Shown: one piece after another, positions 9,279-19,439 of the stretch
Numbering within the stretch: the stretch's first letter is position 1
Layout: every line of letters begins with the position of its first letter
Origin: Pseudomonas poae
GTDB lineage: Bacteria > Pseudomonadota > Gammaproteobacteria > Pseudomonadales > Pseudomonadaceae
Direction: 5' to 3'
NCBI GenBank assembly: GCA_004000515.1
Contig: CP034537.1
Location: forward strand, 6,593,501-6,657,500
Length of the DNA stretch: 64,000 nt
Translations under genes and position numbers: made by a program
The notes under the pieces: model-generated
Seen by the model: only the letters and a program-made list of their open reading frames with translations
What the model was told of the DNA's origin: nothing
Databases searched by the model: none

Positions 9279-10340
9279 TTAGATCGATTTATCTTCCCGG
9301 CGGCCTTGGGCTTGGGTCGCGCTCCAGTCCATCAGCAGGCTGTACGCCACCGCCAACAACGTCGGGCCGATAAACAGGCCGATAAAGCCGAAGGCGATCA
9401 ACCCACCAAACACCCCGAGCAACACAATCACCAGCGGCAAGTTACCGCCACGGCTGATCAAGTACGGCTTGAGCACGTTGTCCACGCCACTGATGATGAA
9501 CGTGCCCCATATGCCAAGGAATACTGCATAGGTGTAGTCGCCCTTCCACGCCAGCCAGGCCGTGGCCGGGATCCACACCAGCGGCGGGCCCATGGGAATC
9601 AGGCTGAGCAGGAAGGTCACGATGCCCAACACCAGCGCGCCCGGCACGCCGGCGATCAGGAAGCCGATCAACGCCAACAGCGCCTGGGCGGCGGCGGTAC
9701 CGATCACGCCGTTGACCACGCGTTGCACGGTGCCCGCCACCAGCTCGATGTAATAGCCGGCACGCTCACCGATCAGACGCTCCAGCAATCGGTGTACAAA
9801 CATCGCCAGGCGTGGCCCATCGCGGTAGAAAAAGAACACGAACACCAGGCTCAAGGTCAATTCAAGGATGCCGCCGCCGATCTGCGCGCTCCGGGCCAGC
9901 AGCCAGTTGCCCACCTGGCCCAGGTAGGGTTTGAGCGTGACCATCAGGGCCGCGCCCTGTTGGTCGATGCTGTTCCACATCCCGACCAGGCGCTCGCCGA
10001 CAAATGGAATGGAGCCCAACCACGTGGGCGCCTCGGGCAAGCCATCAACCTGGATATCCTTGATCAGGCCGACGGCGTCACGCACATGGTCCGCCAGGTT
10101 GAACCCCAGCCACACCAAAGGCACCGCCACCAACAACATCCAACCTAACGTGAGGATGCCGGCCGCCAGGGATTCACGGCCACCCAGCCAGCGAGTGAGC
10201 AGGCGCATCAGCGGCCAACTGGCAAACGCCAGCACCGCGCCCCAGAACAGCGCCGACCAGAACGGCGCCATCACCCAGAAGCTGGCACCAAACAGCACCA
10301 GCAGCAGGATTTGCACCAGCAGGCGATCGTTATTGAGCAT
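9279..10340 (-). CDS. AI-2E / PerM-family membrane protein
   Basis: 353 residues with about eight hydrophobic helices, matching the AI-2E (DUF20, YdiK/PerM) family. Family segments visible are FVFFFYRDGPRLA, the long amphipathic helix GTVQRVVNGVIGTAAAQALLA, SLIPMGPPLVW and the final helices FGGLIAFGFIGLFIGPTLLA. Members are proposed efflux permeases or ion antiporters; the family name does not show autoinducer-2 transport here. It converges on the histidine kinase gene with an 18-bp gap. Confidence 0.88.
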   Translation of the reverse strand: MLNNDRLLVQILLLVLFGASFWVMAPFWSALFWGAVLAFASWPLMRLLTRWLGGRESLAAGILTLGWMLLVAVPLVWLGFNLADHVRDAVGLIKDIQVDGLPEAPTWLGSIPFVGERLVGMWNSIDQQGAALMVTLKPYLGQVGNWLLARSAQIGGGILELTLSLVFVFFFYRDGPRLAMFVHRLLERLIGERAGYYIELVAGTVQRVVNGVIGTAAAQALLALIGFLIAGVPGALVLGIVTFLLSLIPMGPPLVWIPATAWLAWKGDYTYAVFLGIWGTFIISGVDNVLKPYLISRGGNLPLVIVLLGVFGGLIAFGFIGLFIGPTLLAVAYSLLMDWSATQAQGRREDKSI

Positions 10341-10377
10341 GGGGTTTCTCTAGAAGAAGACGGTAGGAAGACAGCTT

Positions 10378-10404
10378 AGGCGAACGGCGCGGGTCCGTTC
10401 GCCT
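10378..10404 (-). terminator. terminator hairpin after the DUF4892 gene
   Basis: A perfect 10-bp stem AGGCGAACGG / CCGTTCGCCT with a 7-base loop lies 9 bp beyond the DUF4892 stop and before the AI-2E family gene, both on the minus strand. There is no U tract, so intrinsic termination is only likely. Confidence 0.5.
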
Positions 10405-10412
10405 TGTGATGC

Positions 10413-11231
10413 TTAGCGTATCAGATGCAGGTGCAGGCCCTTTGCATCACCTGTGCCGGTTTCCATCCGTGCAGCGCGCACACCGCTGTCGATCAGGCCC
10501 TGGCGCCACGCTTCGGCGGTCGGCCCGGTCAAACTGACGCGCAAGGTGGCGTCGAGGTTCAGCCCGCGTGATATCAAGGTCAGCCAGGTAGCATCAGGCT
10601 CGGTGCCCAACGTCGGGAAATCCAGCTCGCCCGTGCTTTTCAGTTCGCGCAGCAAGGTCGCGGAGGTGGGCAGCAGATCGCCCAGCGGAGCGCTGGCATC
10701 CAGTTGTTCTACATGCAAATAGGCGCGACGGTTGCCACGGGTGATGCCGTACAGCGCCACCAAGGAGTTGTCCTGCGGAGCGGCCAGGCGTAACAGCAGG
10801 TATTCCTGCTGGCCATCGGCACCCACCAGCTTGGCGTTGCCGAACACCTCATTGGCCCACAGGCTGCTTTCCCCGCAGTCACGTGCCTGGCACCAGAACA
10901 GCAATTGTGCGCCCTTGGCCTGCAACGCTTCACGCGTCGCAGTGAAGGCTGCGCTGGAGCTGTGTTCGGGAGGGAGTTCATAGGTGATCGCCGTGGCTTG
11001 GCCACGTGCAGTGGCTTGACCTTCGTAGCGCAACTGGCCGCTGATCTTGCGAATCGCGCCCATGGGGTAGATGCGTTCTTTTTCTTCGGCGGGGCGGTAA
11101 TCGACAATTTGTGCGTCGACCTGGCGGGTCACGGTGGGCAGGTCCTGGCTGCCCGGCACGTCGGCGGCGAACACCAATGGGCTGAGAAGGCTCAAGCCCA
11201 GGATACGGAAACATCCGTTAGGCACGCTCAT
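10413..11231 (-). CDS. DUF4892 domain protein, exported
   Basis: 272 residues with a signal peptide (hydrophobic ILGLSLLSPLVF, likely cleavage after VFAA). The mature part matches the DUF4892 family of pseudomonads: a start of about DVPGSQDLPTVTRQ, a central FWCQARDCGESSLWANEVF segment with two cysteines that could form a disulfide, and a C-terminal domain that may resemble an OmpA-like or secretin-type fold (inference). Function unknown; periplasmic or outer-membrane-associated location is inferred from the signal peptide. It lies just downstream of the two minus-strand hydrolase genes. Confidence 0.8.
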   Translation of the reverse strand: MSVPNGCFRILGLSLLSPLVFAADVPGSQDLPTVTRQVDAQIVDYRPAEEKERIYPMGAIRKISGQLRYEGQATARGQATAITYELPPEHSSSAAFTATREALQAKGAQLLFWCQARDCGESSLWANEVFGNAKLVGADGQQEYLLLRLAAPQDNSLVALYGITRGNRRAYLHVEQLDASAPLGDLLPTSATLLRELKSTGELDFPTLGTEPDATWLTLISRGLNLDATLRVSLTGPTAEAWRQGLIDSGVRAARMETGTGDAKGLHLHLIR

Positions 11232-11333
11232 CGGATCAACGCGCCCTGGCCATCGGAGGTCGCAGCGGTACTGACTTTATTCATGGTTGACTCCCTTTCA
11301 ATCCGCCCAGCCTCGGCAGTTGACCGCCCCAAG

Positions 11334-12189
11334 TCAAGGCACGGAGAAGAACCGATTGAAACAGTCTGCAACAAGGAGCGCACCGGGCTCGTCATTCAGG
11401 TGTAAATGATGGCCGCCAGGTAACGTGGTCACGGTAAAGGGTAGCTGGGAAAGCAATTCGGGATGTTTCGCCAACATGCCGTCAGCAGCAACCACCAACT
11501 GCGTAGGGCAAGCCACTCGCCGCACGAAAGCCATGGCCTGTTCGTCTGTCAGACGCATCGGCGAAGCCAGGGTCAGCCGGCTGTCGGTACGCCAGGTGTA
11601 ACCGCCCGGTACAGGCATCAAACCGCGCTGGGCCAGCAGTTCGGCAGCTTCACGACTGACGGCCACCACGCCTTTTCATCCGTGCCTCGACGGCACGATC
11701 CAGGGTGCTGTAGACGGGTTTGCGCTTGTCCTGCAGGTTCAATTGCGCCTGCAGCGCCATGCCCAACCGCTCGGCAGCGTTCTCGCCAATGGCGGTCGGT
11801 GGGATAACGCCGTCGATCAAACCCAGGTGCGTGACTCGCTCCGGTAACGCGCCGGCCAACACCAGGGACACGATGGCGCCGAGGGAATGGCCAAGTAATG
11901 CAAAACGTTTCCAGCCCAGTTGTTCGGCGACCTGCAACACATCATAGACGTAATCCAACAAGGCATAACCGGCGCCTGTAGGACGATGCGCCGAATGCCC
12001 ATGCCCCGCCATGTCCAAGGCTACGATACGCAAACCCGCCAGCTTAGGCGCCAGCCGCGCAAAGCTGTTGGCGTTGTCGAGCCAGCCATGCAGGGCGATC
12101 ACGGGCAAACCGTCCTCGGGGCCAAACAGGTGAGCTGCCAACTCAATGTGCGGCAGGCTCAGGCGCACTTCCTCGACCGGCGTGCTCAT
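11334..12189 (-). CDS. alpha/beta hydrolase, frameshifted
   Basis: Single-domain alpha/beta hydrolase of about 284 residues once one indel is repaired. Visible elements: oxyanion region ALHGWLDNANSF, nucleophile elbow LLGHSLGAI, acid region PTQLVVAADGML and catalytic His in LPGGHHLHL. The frame breaks at ARMKRRGG; removing one A (T run 11673-11676 on the plus strand) gives ARMKGVVAVSREAAELL and continues to the stop at 11334. The ATG at 12189 overlaps the stop of the next hydrolase by 4 bp (TCAT on the plus strand), so the two are translationally coupled. Substrate unknown; neighbours suggest acyl esters or thioesters. Confidence 0.85.
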
Positions 12190-13016
12190 GCGCAGTTGCG
12201 CTCGCGGGCTTCCCAGCGGGCGAACAGGTGCTTGATCAAGGTCGCGGTGTCCTGGGGGCGTTCAAGCGGAAACATATGCCCGCCGGGCATGGTCAGCATC
12301 TCGCCCATGGGCAGGCGGTCCACACCGCTGGCATGGTGACGCATCACTACGCGGCTCTGGCGACCGCGCACCACCGCCAGCGGCACCTTCAATTGGCGCA
12401 CCTGGCCAGGGCTGGTGTGGGGCACGCCACGGTAGATGCTGATTTCGGTGGCCGGGTCGAAGCGCAGGCGCAGGCGGTCGCCGACTTGCAGCAGGCCATG
12501 TTGCAGGTAAGCGTCGAAGCATTCGGGGTCAAAACCACGAAACAGCGTCTTGCCAGCGAAGTAGCTGCGCGCTGCTTCCAGGTCGCTGAACTCTTCACGA
12601 CGGCCCAAAGTACGCCCAGCAGGTGTCAGCCGGTCGATAAAACCAAAACGCTTGGCTGCACGGATCACCCAGCGATCGGCGCGGGTCAGCACCGGCGAGT
12701 CGAGCATCACCACCCCGCGATACAACTGCGGGCAGCGCATGGCCGCGTGCAGATGCAACACCCCGCCCAGGGAATGGCCCACGCCCCACACCGGTTCCGG
12801 TTGCAGTTCCAAATGGTGGATCAGTTCATCCACCAGGTTCTGCCAGTTATCGTCCACCGGAAACCTGGGGTCGTGACCGTGCTGTGGCAAATGCGCCACC
12901 GCGTACTCAGGGGACAGTGCGGCAAACAGCTTGCCGTAGGTGGCCGAGGGAAACCCATTGGCATGGGCGAAAAACACGTGCTGCGACATACCGGACCCAT
13001 CTACAAGAACAGACAT
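12186..13016 (-). CDS. alpha/beta hydrolase
   Basis: 276 residues. Has FFAHANGFPSATY in the oxyanion position, the nucleophile elbow GVGHSLGGVLHLHAA and a late His in MPGGHMFPLERP. A cap domain lies between about residues 125 and 200 (RAAKRFGFIDRLTP onwards). Start at 13016 gives MSVLVDGSGMSQHV; the second Met (12989, MSQHVFFAHANG) is an equally good candidate. Coupled by a 4-bp overlap to the following hydrolase. Two adjacent but clearly different hydrolases next to a thioesterase and an acyl-CoA ligase suggest an acyl-processing cluster, which is inference. Confidence 0.87.
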   Translation of the reverse strand: MSVLVDGSGMSQHVFFAHANGFPSATYGKLFAALSPEYAVAHLPQHGHDPRFPVDDNWQNLVDELIHHLELQPEPVWGVGHSLGGVLHLHAAMRCPQLYRGVVMLDSPVLTRADRWVIRAAKRFGFIDRLTPAGRTLGRREEFSDLEAARSYFAGKTLFRGFDPECFDAYLQHGLLQVGDRLRLRFDPATEISIYRGVPHTSPGQVRQLKVPLAVVRGRQSRVVMRHHASGVDRLPMGEMLTMPGGHMFPLERPQDTATLIKHLFARWEARERNCA

Positions 13017-13086
13017 CGATTGTCCCTATGCCTGGGCAGCACAGCAATGACTGTAACTGCCAGGAATGATGACACTCACGCCACGC

Positions 13087-13529
13087 CTATCGCGCCGGCG
13101 GATTCTCGCCCAGCGGCACCACGGCCATGGTCAGGCGCGAAACGCAGCTGGCCTTGCCATCTTCCGTGGTCAGGCGGATATCCCAGACGTGGGTGGTGCG
13201 GCCGATATGGATCGCCCGCGCCACCGCTGTCACCGCCCGCTGCGCACACCGCGCAGGTGGTTGGCGTTGACCTCCAGGCCCACGCAATAGAACTTGCTGG
13301 GGTCGATGCACAGATACGCCGCCATCGAGCCCACACTCTCGGCCAGCACCACCGACGCGCCGCCGTGCAACAGGCCGTAGGGTTGATGGGTACGATGGTC
13401 GACCACGATGCTGGCGGTCAGGGACTTTTCGTCAAAGCTTTCAAAGCGAATGTCCAGCAGCTCACCGATGGTGTTTTTCTGGATCGCATTGAGCTGTTCG
13501 ATATTAGGTTGCGTGCGCCACAGGCTCAT
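13087..13529 (-). CDS. hotdog-fold thioesterase (PaaI/YbdB-like), frameshifted
   Basis: About 147 residues after repair. The N-terminal MSLWRTQPNIEQLNAIQ leads into the hotdog helix segment HQPYGLLHGGASVVLAESVGS, with the usual HGG and catalytic Glu, then VGLEVNANHLRGVRSG. The frame stops just after this; adding one G at 13233-13234 continues as RVTAVARAIHIGRTTHVWDIR and the family ending SRLTMAVVPL. It probably hydrolyses an acyl- or aryl-CoA and lies 22-31 bp from the acyl-CoA ligase gene on the same strand, likely in one transcript. Confidence 0.85.
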
Positions 13530-13559
13530 GAAGGTGTCCTTGTTGGTTTTATGATGAGA

Positions 13560-15208
13560 TTAATCCTGCCACAGAACAGATTCAGAGCGCTCACTCCAGG
13601 CTTGAAAGTGTGCGCCGTAAGTCGACTCGATCACGTTGCGCTTGATCTTCAAGGTCGGCGTCAGGAAACCGTTTTCCACCGCCCAGCTGTCCTTGACCAC
13701 CACCAGTTGGCGCAAGCGCTCATGTTTATCCAGCGCTTGGTTGACCTGCTCCAGCCAGCGTTCAAGGCTGGCGCGCAGCGCTTGCGGGGCTTCGTCTGCC
13801 GCCGACAACACACACAAACCGATCGGCGCGCTGAGGCCATCACCCACTACGCACACCTGCTCGATGCGCGCATGTTCGGCCAGGCGATTTTCAATCGGCG
13901 CGGGGGCCACGTACTTGCCCTTGCTGGTCTTGAAGATTTCCTTGAGTCGACCGGTCAGGCGCAAGCGACCGTCTGCGTCCTGTTCGCCCTTGTCGCCGGT
14001 ACGCAGGAAGCCATCGGCGGTGATGGTTTCGGCGGTTTTTTGCGGGTCCTTGAAGTAGCCGAGCATGGTCGCACCGCTGCGTACCTGCACCTCGCCCAAG
14101 GGGTCGATACGCACTTCAACGCCGGGGCATGGCAAGCCTATCCAGCCTAGGGTCTGCTGGCCGGGGCGACACACATGGGAGTAGCCACAGCTCTCGGTCA
14201 TGCCATACACCTCCAGCACATCCAGGCCCAGGCATTGATACCAGCGCAGTAAAGCCTCAGGCACGGGCGCGGCGCCAGACAACGCGATACGTAACGCGTC
14301 CAGGCCCAGCCCGGCAAGCACCTTGTGGCCCACACACTTGCCGATGAAGGGCAGGCGCAACAGGGTGTCCAAGCGTTTTTCCGGAATCTTGGCGTAGACG
14401 CCCATCTGGAACTTGGTCCAAATTCGCGGCACGCCAAACAATGCGGTGGGACGCGCCCTACGCAGGTCTGCCAGAAAGGTATCGAGGCTTTGCGCGAAAA
14501 ACACCGTTTGCCCGGTGTAGATCGAGGCCATTTCCACAAACATCCGCTCCGCCACATGACACAACGGCAGGTACGACAGCAGCCGGTCCCCCTCCCCCAG
14601 CCCAAACAGCTCGGTGCCACGGGTGGCGGCAAAGCCCAGCGCGCCGAAGCTATGCATCACGCCCTTGGGCAGGCCGGTAGTACCGGAGGTGTAGATAATG
14701 GTGGCAAGGTCCGACGGTGCAGGCGTGGGTTCGTCCTGGATCGGCGAGCACGCCTGCAGGTCGGCCCAGCGGAAGTCGAAGTTGCCGAGCGGGCACAGCG
14801 GCAGGCTGATGGTCGGCACCCCACCGGCACGCCAGGTGCCATGGCGGGCCAGTCGTCGAGCTTGCCGATAAACGCCAGCGCAGCCTCGGAATGGCTGAGC
14901 ACATGGGCGACGGAGTCGGCGGTGAGGTTGGGGTACAGCGGTACGGACACATGCCCGGCCATCCAGATCGCCAGGTCGGCAATGATCCAGTGCGCGCAAT
15001 TCTTTGAAATCAACGCAATATGCGAACCCTGGGGCAGCTCCCGGGCGCGTAGCCAATGCGCTGCGCATCGGGCCTGATGGCCCACTTCGCCCCAGGTGAG
15101 GGTTTGCACCTCGCCATCGCCCACGGGCTGGACCAGAAAGGTTTGGCGCGGATGTCGCGCTTCACGTTCGAAGAAGACCTGCAACGGCAAACGAAAAGCA
15201 ACGGGCAT
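13560..15208 (-). CDS. AMP-binding long-chain acyl-CoA synthetase, frameshifted
   Basis: Adenylate-forming ligase that would activate a fatty acid to acyl-CoA. Core motifs: the P-loop YTSGTTGLPKGVMHS, YGMTESCGY, and GRLKEIFKTSKGKYVAP with the C-terminal catalytic Lys. The GKYVAP form and the SYLPLCHVAER segment are those of the long-chain (FadD15/FAA-like) subgroup. The frame is broken once: adding a C to the run at 14819-14822 joins APGVPVG to VPTISLPLCPLG. I use ATG 15208 (MPVAFRLPLQVFF), preceded by GGAG; an upstream in-frame start at 15250 lacks support. About 549 residues, slightly short of the 600 typical for the subgroup. Confidence 0.88.
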
Positions 15209-15293
15209 GGGACACGCTCCTTTGTGGTCCGACAATAGCCAACCAAGCACTTGCTTGGCTGACTATATAGCACACACAAAGCAGCGATAAAGC

Positions 15294-15743
15294 CTACGGA
15301 TGCTTCACACTGACCAGGCTCATCAGCCCCGCCAGCGGGAAATCCCCTTCCAGTTCCGCCAGGCTGGCGGTGTGCATCGGCTGCGGCTGACGCGGGTGAC
15401 CGTGTTGCAAAAAGCTGATCAGGCTGCCGACCAACGGTTGATGGCTGACCAGCAGCACATTGTCATCCGTGTCGAGCTTATCAAGCACCTGCGACGGGTT
15501 GCCCTCAGGCGTCAGCCACGGCACGGTGCGAATCTGCGGCTCGAAACCCAGTGCATCGCGCACCAGGTGTGCGGTTTGCTGCGCACGCACATACGGGCTG
15601 GCGATGATTGCACTGAGGGGCTGGCCGATCAGGTGCGCAGCACTGCGCAACACTTCGCCACGACCATGTTCGGTGAGGTTGCGCTCGGCATCCGTGCGCG
15701 CATGCCCTTCGGCCTCACCGTGGCGCAAAATCCAAAGCTTCAC
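15294..15743 (-). CDS. sixA: phosphohistidine phosphatase SixA
   Basis: 149 residues, single histidine-phosphatase domain. The LRHGEAEGH motif carries the nucleophilic His and Arg, and the second catalytic His is in LLVSHQPLVGSL. E. coli SixA removes phosphate from the histidine of HPt domains or NPr. The start overlaps the DUF4389 gene stop by 4 bp, so they are coupled, in the common pseudomonad order gpsA-DUF4389-sixA. Confidence 0.92.
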   Translation of the reverse strand: MKLWILRHGEAEGHARTDAERNLTEHGRGEVLRSAAHLIGQPLSAIIASPYVRAQQTAHLVRDALGFEPQIRTVPWLTPEGNPSQVLDKLDTDDNVLLVSHQPLVGSLISFLQHGHPRQPQPMHTASLAELEGDFPLAGLMSLVSVKHP

Positions 15744-16087
15744 AGTTTCGGCTCTTCATCACGCGCTGGGTGCGGCGCTGGCGGCACGCTGTGGGCGGCC
15801 TCGCCCTCCGGCGCACGCGGGGTTGGCCAATCGGCGAATGGCCACGGCTTTTGTTCGGTGTGGAAGCTGCCAAAGCGACCGATCTGCGCAAGGAACTGGC
15901 TGAGGCTGTCGCCAAAGTTCATCAGGCCCAGGTTCGGCGCGCTGTACACCAGGCGGTAGATCAATTGCACGATCACCAAGGCGCCGAGCAGGAACTGCGC
16001 CACCTGCCACACCAGGGCAAAGACCAGCATCCAGAGGATGCGCAAGACAATGGATTCGTACTTGGGGGCTGCTTTTGGATCATTCAT
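15740..16087 (-). CDS. DUF4389 membrane protein
   Basis: 115 residues starting at ATG 16087 (MNDPKAAPKYESIVLRIL); an upstream in-frame start overlaps gpsA and is less likely. One long or two short hydrophobic helices (LWMLVFALVWQVAQFLLGALVIVQLIY) are followed by an amphipathic segment and a Pro/Glu-rich cytoplasmic tail. Matches the DUF4389 family, function unknown. It lies between gpsA (10-bp gap) and sixA (4-bp overlap). Confidence 0.85.
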   Translation of the reverse strand: MNDPKAAPKYESIVLRILWMLVFALVWQVAQFLLGALVIVQLIYRLVYSAPNLGLMNFGDSLSQFLAQIGRFGSFHTEQKPWPFADWPTPRAPEGEAAHSVPPAPHPARDEEPKL

Positions 16088-16097
16088 GGCGCGTTCC

Positions 16098-17123
16098 TCA
16101 GTTGAAACCACTGGTGGAAATAAAGTCGACGTCGGTTTTCGGCTCGGCCCGCATCAACAACTCGATGACCTGGTTCAAGGTGCGCCCTTCAAACAGGATC
16201 GCGTGCAGCCCAGCGACCAGCGGCATATACACACCGACTTCCTGAGCCTTGGCCTTCAGCACCTTGAGGGTGTTGACCCCTTCGGCCACTTCGCCCAGCC
16301 GCGTAACGGCGTCTTCCAGGCTCAAGCCCTGGCCCAGTGCAAAACCGACCTGGTAATTGCGGCTTTTCGGCGACGAGCACGTCACGATCAAATCGCCCAC
16401 GCCCGCGAGGCCGAGGAAGGTCATCGGGTTGGCACCCTGGTTCACCGCAAAACGCGTCATCTCGGCTAAGGCGCGGGTGATCAACATGCTTTTGGTGTTT
16501 TCGCCCATGCCCAGCGCGACTGCCATGCCAGCGATGATGGCGTAGACGTTTTTCAATGCGCCGCCCAGCTCGACGCCGAAGCGATCGTTGCTGGCATACA
16601 CGCGGAACGTGCGGCCATGCAGCACCGCTTGCACACGCTCACACAGCGCTTCGTCTTCACTGGCGACCACGGTGGCGGTCAATGCGTGCTCGGCGACTTC
16701 CCGCGCCAGGTTCGGCCCGGACAACACGCCAATCCGCGCTTGTGGAGCGATCTCTTCAAGGATTTCACTCATCAACTTGAAGGTCTGCGCCTCGATGCCC
16801 TTGGTCAGGCTGACCAGCAGCTTGCCGGCCAAAAGGTCGGCATGGGGTGCCAGCACCGAGCGCAAGGCACTGGAGGGCAACGCGACAAAACTCAGGTCGC
16901 AGTCGTTCAGGGTGGCCAGCAGGTCCGTCACGGGTTCGACCGCCGGGTGAATCTTGATGCCTTTGAGGTAACGCGGATTCTCGCGGTGCACGCGAATGGC
17001 CTCGGCCTGCTCGGGATCACGCATCCACTGGCGCACTGAATGGCCGTTTTCGGCCAGCAGGTTAGCCACGGCGGTACCAAAACTTCCGCCTCCCAGGACC
17101 GCAATAGGGCGCTGTTCAGTCAT
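16098..17123 (-). CDS. gpsA: NAD(P)-dependent glycerol-3-phosphate dehydrogenase
   Basis: Makes sn-glycerol-3-phosphate from dihydroxyacetone phosphate for phospholipid synthesis. Cofactor motif [15 protein letters not shown] near residue 8, VSLTKGIE and SGPNLAREV in the middle, the catalytic Lys region [10 protein letters not shown], and the substrate-binding [20 protein letters not shown]. 341 residues from [11 protein letters not shown], the family's usual length; the frame could begin 13 codons earlier but that would be unusual. Intact, unlike several neighbours. Confidence 0.96.
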   Translation of the reverse strand: MTEQRPIAVLGGGSFGTAVANLLAENGHSVRQWMRDPEQAEAIRVHRENPRYLKGIKIHPAVEPVTDLLATLNDCDLSFVALPSSALRSVLAPHADLLAGKLLVSLTKGIEAQTFKLMSEILEEIAPQARIGVLSGPNLAREVAEHALTATVVASEDEALCERVQAVLHGRTFRVYASNDRFGVELGGALKNVYAIIAGMAVALGMGENTKSMLITRALAEMTRFAVNQGANPMTFLGLAGVGDLIVTCSSPKSRNYQVGFALGQGLSLEDAVTRLGEVAEGVNTLKVLKAKAQEVGVYMPLVAGLHAILFEGRTLNQVIELLMRAEPKTDVDFISTSGFN

Positions 17124-17317
17124 ATGCAATCCGTTAATCCATACCAGTGGCGATGGCGGCATTATACGGGGCGACCCGCTTGCGGCCAGCCCCGTGTCAA
17201 TTCACACGCTTGTCGGAAAATGCCACATTTGTATGATGTAAATGCAAGTCCTGCGACTGGCAAAAGACACCACCTCAGTTAACATGGGCGGCTATCCGCA
17301 ATTATCAAGGCCGTGCC

Positions 17318-19438
17318 GTGTATTTGGGCCCTCCTCCCCGTTCATCCCTGTGGTTGATGTTGATGTGCAGCGCACCCGCGCTGGCCGACGATCTGTTTCT
17401 CGACAACCAGCCGCTGCCCCAGGTTTTGACCGCCACGCGCCTCAAGCAATCGGCCGCCGCCGTCCCTGGCAGCATGACCGTGATCGACAGCGAACTGATC
17501 AAGGCCAGCGGCGCGCGAGACATCAGTGAACTGCTGCGCCTGGTGCCCGGCATGATGGTCGGCTACACCACCGGCAACCAGGCGGCGGTGAACTACCACG
17601 GCACCAGCGCCAGCGATGCGCGCCGCATGCAGGTGTTGATCGACGGCCGCTCGGTGTACCGCGCTGGCCTGGCCACCGTGGACTGGAGCGACATCCCGGT
17701 CGCCATGGAAGATATCGAGCGCATCGAGGTGTTCCGCGGCCCCAACACCGTTAGCTACGGCGCGAATGCCTTGATGGCGGTGGTCAACATCCTTACGCGC
17801 TCGCCAGCCAACAGCCACGGCACGCGGGTGAAGGTGGTGCGTGGCGAACGTGGCATCAATGACTTCTATGCCAGCCAGGGCGTGGGCTGGGAAACCGGCG
17901 ATCTGCGCCTGTCTCTCTCAGGCCAGCAAGACGATGGCTTCGACAGCGACGCCGCCGGTGCCGACCGTCGTGACAGCCGCCGCCTCAACCGCTTCAGCCT
18001 GGCAGTGAGCCAAACCCTGAATGCGCAGCAAAGCATCGATTGGCAGCTGGATGCCAAGGAAGGCACCAACCAACGGCCTTATACCTACATGCCGGTATTC
18101 GCCGGGATTACCGAAGGTGGTAATAATTCCGACGTCACTGCCAAGGACTATGCGGGCTCCCTGCGCTGGAACTTCGATTTCAACCCCGATCACAGCCTCT
18201 ATATCCAGGGTTCGGCCCAACAGTGGGACCGTCGACAAATCTGGAAAGCCTGCGACGCCAAGATCTCGTTCAGCCCGCAGTTGACCCAATTGTGGCAACT
18301 GAACCCCAACTACGCCGAACGATTGGCCCGGCATATGGACATCTACAGCCAAGGCAGCGCACCACCCGGCGGCGCGGCTGAGCAAGCGCTGGCCAATACC
18401 GTGCTGGATCAATGGCGTGATGGCGCCAGCCAGAGCGTCTGCGGTGACATCGACCAAAGCACCCGTGAAAGCCGCTACGACCTGGAGGTTCAGGACACCC
18501 TCAGCCTGTCCGACAGCTTGCGGCTGGTCAGTGGTGTGAATTACCGCTACGACCGCGCCGACTCCGACACCTATTTCAATGGCACCCTGGACGACACCAC
18601 CTGGCGCCTGTTCGGCCAACTGGAATGGCGTGCCAGCGAACACTGGCTGCTGCAAGGCGGCGCCATGTTTGAAGACACGCACCTGAGTGGCAGCTCGCTG
18701 ACACCACGGGTAGCGGTCAATTACTTGATCAACCCGCGCCACGGCCTGCGTGCGGTGTACTCCGAAGCGATCCGTTCGCCGGACATGTTCGAGAACAACG
18801 TCAACTGGAGCTATCGCGTCACCAATCTCAGCTCTCCGGCCTTTGGCCAGAGCAGCGGGCAATACTTCGTAAAGACGCGGGGCCCTGGCAACCTCGATAA
18901 AGAACTGATGCGCTCGCGAGAATTGGGTTACAACGGTTTCTTTGCCGACATTGGGCTGAGCATGGACGTGAAACTGTTCTATGACGAAATCACCGAAATG
19001 ATCAGCTCACCTTTGCGCAACAACCAATACATCGCCAGCAATGCAAATAGCTCGCGGTTTACCGGAGCCGAGTCCCAGTTCGACTGGCGCCTGAGCAACG
19101 CCGACCGCCTCCGACTGACCTATGCTTACGTGGATGCCACCACCAGCAATCCGCTGGACAAAATGCAGACCGCGCGCAACAGTGGCTCGGCCGGCTGGCT
19201 GCGTGAATGGGGGCAAGGTTGGTCCAGCGCGCTGTTCTACTATGGCGACGACGCACTCAACAGATATCGCTTCGAACGGGTCGACCTGCGGGTGGCCAAG
19301 CGCATTGCCTTGGGCAACGCCAACGTGGAGCTGGCCGGCATGTTGCAACAACGCCTCGATAACCAGCCCACCACCTGGGCCGACAACGTTTATGACCACC
19401 GCCACGTCCTCTACTTCAGCGCGGAGTTAGAGTTCTGA
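17318..19438 (+). CDS. TonB-dependent outer-membrane receptor
   Basis: 706 residues. A short signal peptide (LWLMLMCSAPALA, cleaved before DD) is followed by a plug domain (VLTATRLKQSAAAVPGSMTVI, LLRLVPGMMVG, VLIDGRSVY, IERIEVFRGPNTVSYGANALMAVVNILT), which resembles the BtuB/Cir type, and a 22-strand barrel ending in the aromatic terminus YFSAELEF. It would import a scarce ligand (siderophore, cobalamin, glycan or similar) using TonB; the ligand is unknown. The start is a GTG with AAGG seven bases upstream; no in-frame ATG exists nearby, so the first residues are uncertain. The next gene begins one base after its stop, implying one operon with the binding protein and hybrid kinase. Confidence 0.9.
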   Translation: MYLGPPPRSSLWLMLMCSAPALADDLFLDNQPLPQVLTATRLKQSAAAVPGSMTVIDSELIKASGARDISELLRLVPGMMVGYTTGNQAAVNYHGTSASDARRMQVLIDGRSVYRAGLATVDWSDIPVAMEDIERIEVFRGPNTVSYGANALMAVVNILTRSPANSHGTRVKVVRGERGINDFYASQGVGWETGDLRLSLSGQQDDGFDSDAAGADRRDSRRLNRFSLAVSQTLNAQQSIDWQLDAKEGTNQRPYTYMPVFAGITEGGNNSDVTAKDYAGSLRWNFDFNPDHSLYIQGSAQQWDRRQIWKACDAKISFSPQLTQLWQLNPNYAERLARHMDIYSQGSAPPGGAAEQALANTVLDQWRDGASQSVCGDIDQSTRESRYDLEVQDTLSLSDSLRLVSGVNYRYDRADSDTYFNGTLDDTTWRLFGQLEWRASEHWLLQGGAMFEDTHLSGSSLTPRVAVNYLINPRHGLRAVYSEAIRSPDMFENNVNWSYRVTNLSSPAFGQSSGQYFVKTRGPGNLDKELMRSRELGYNGFFADIGLSMDVKLFYDEITEMISSPLRNNQYIASNANSSRFTGAESQFDWRLSNADRLRLTYAYVDATTSNPLDKMQTARNSGSAGWLREWGQGWSSALFYYGDDALNRYRFERVDLRVAKRIALGNANVELAGMLQQRLDNQPTTWADNVYDHRHVLYFSAELEF

Positions 19439-19439
19439 C

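Noticed and set aside
9279..10340. Naming this gene an autoinducer-2 exporter
   Set aside because: The AI-2E family name is historical; nothing in the window shows AI-2 synthesis or uptake.
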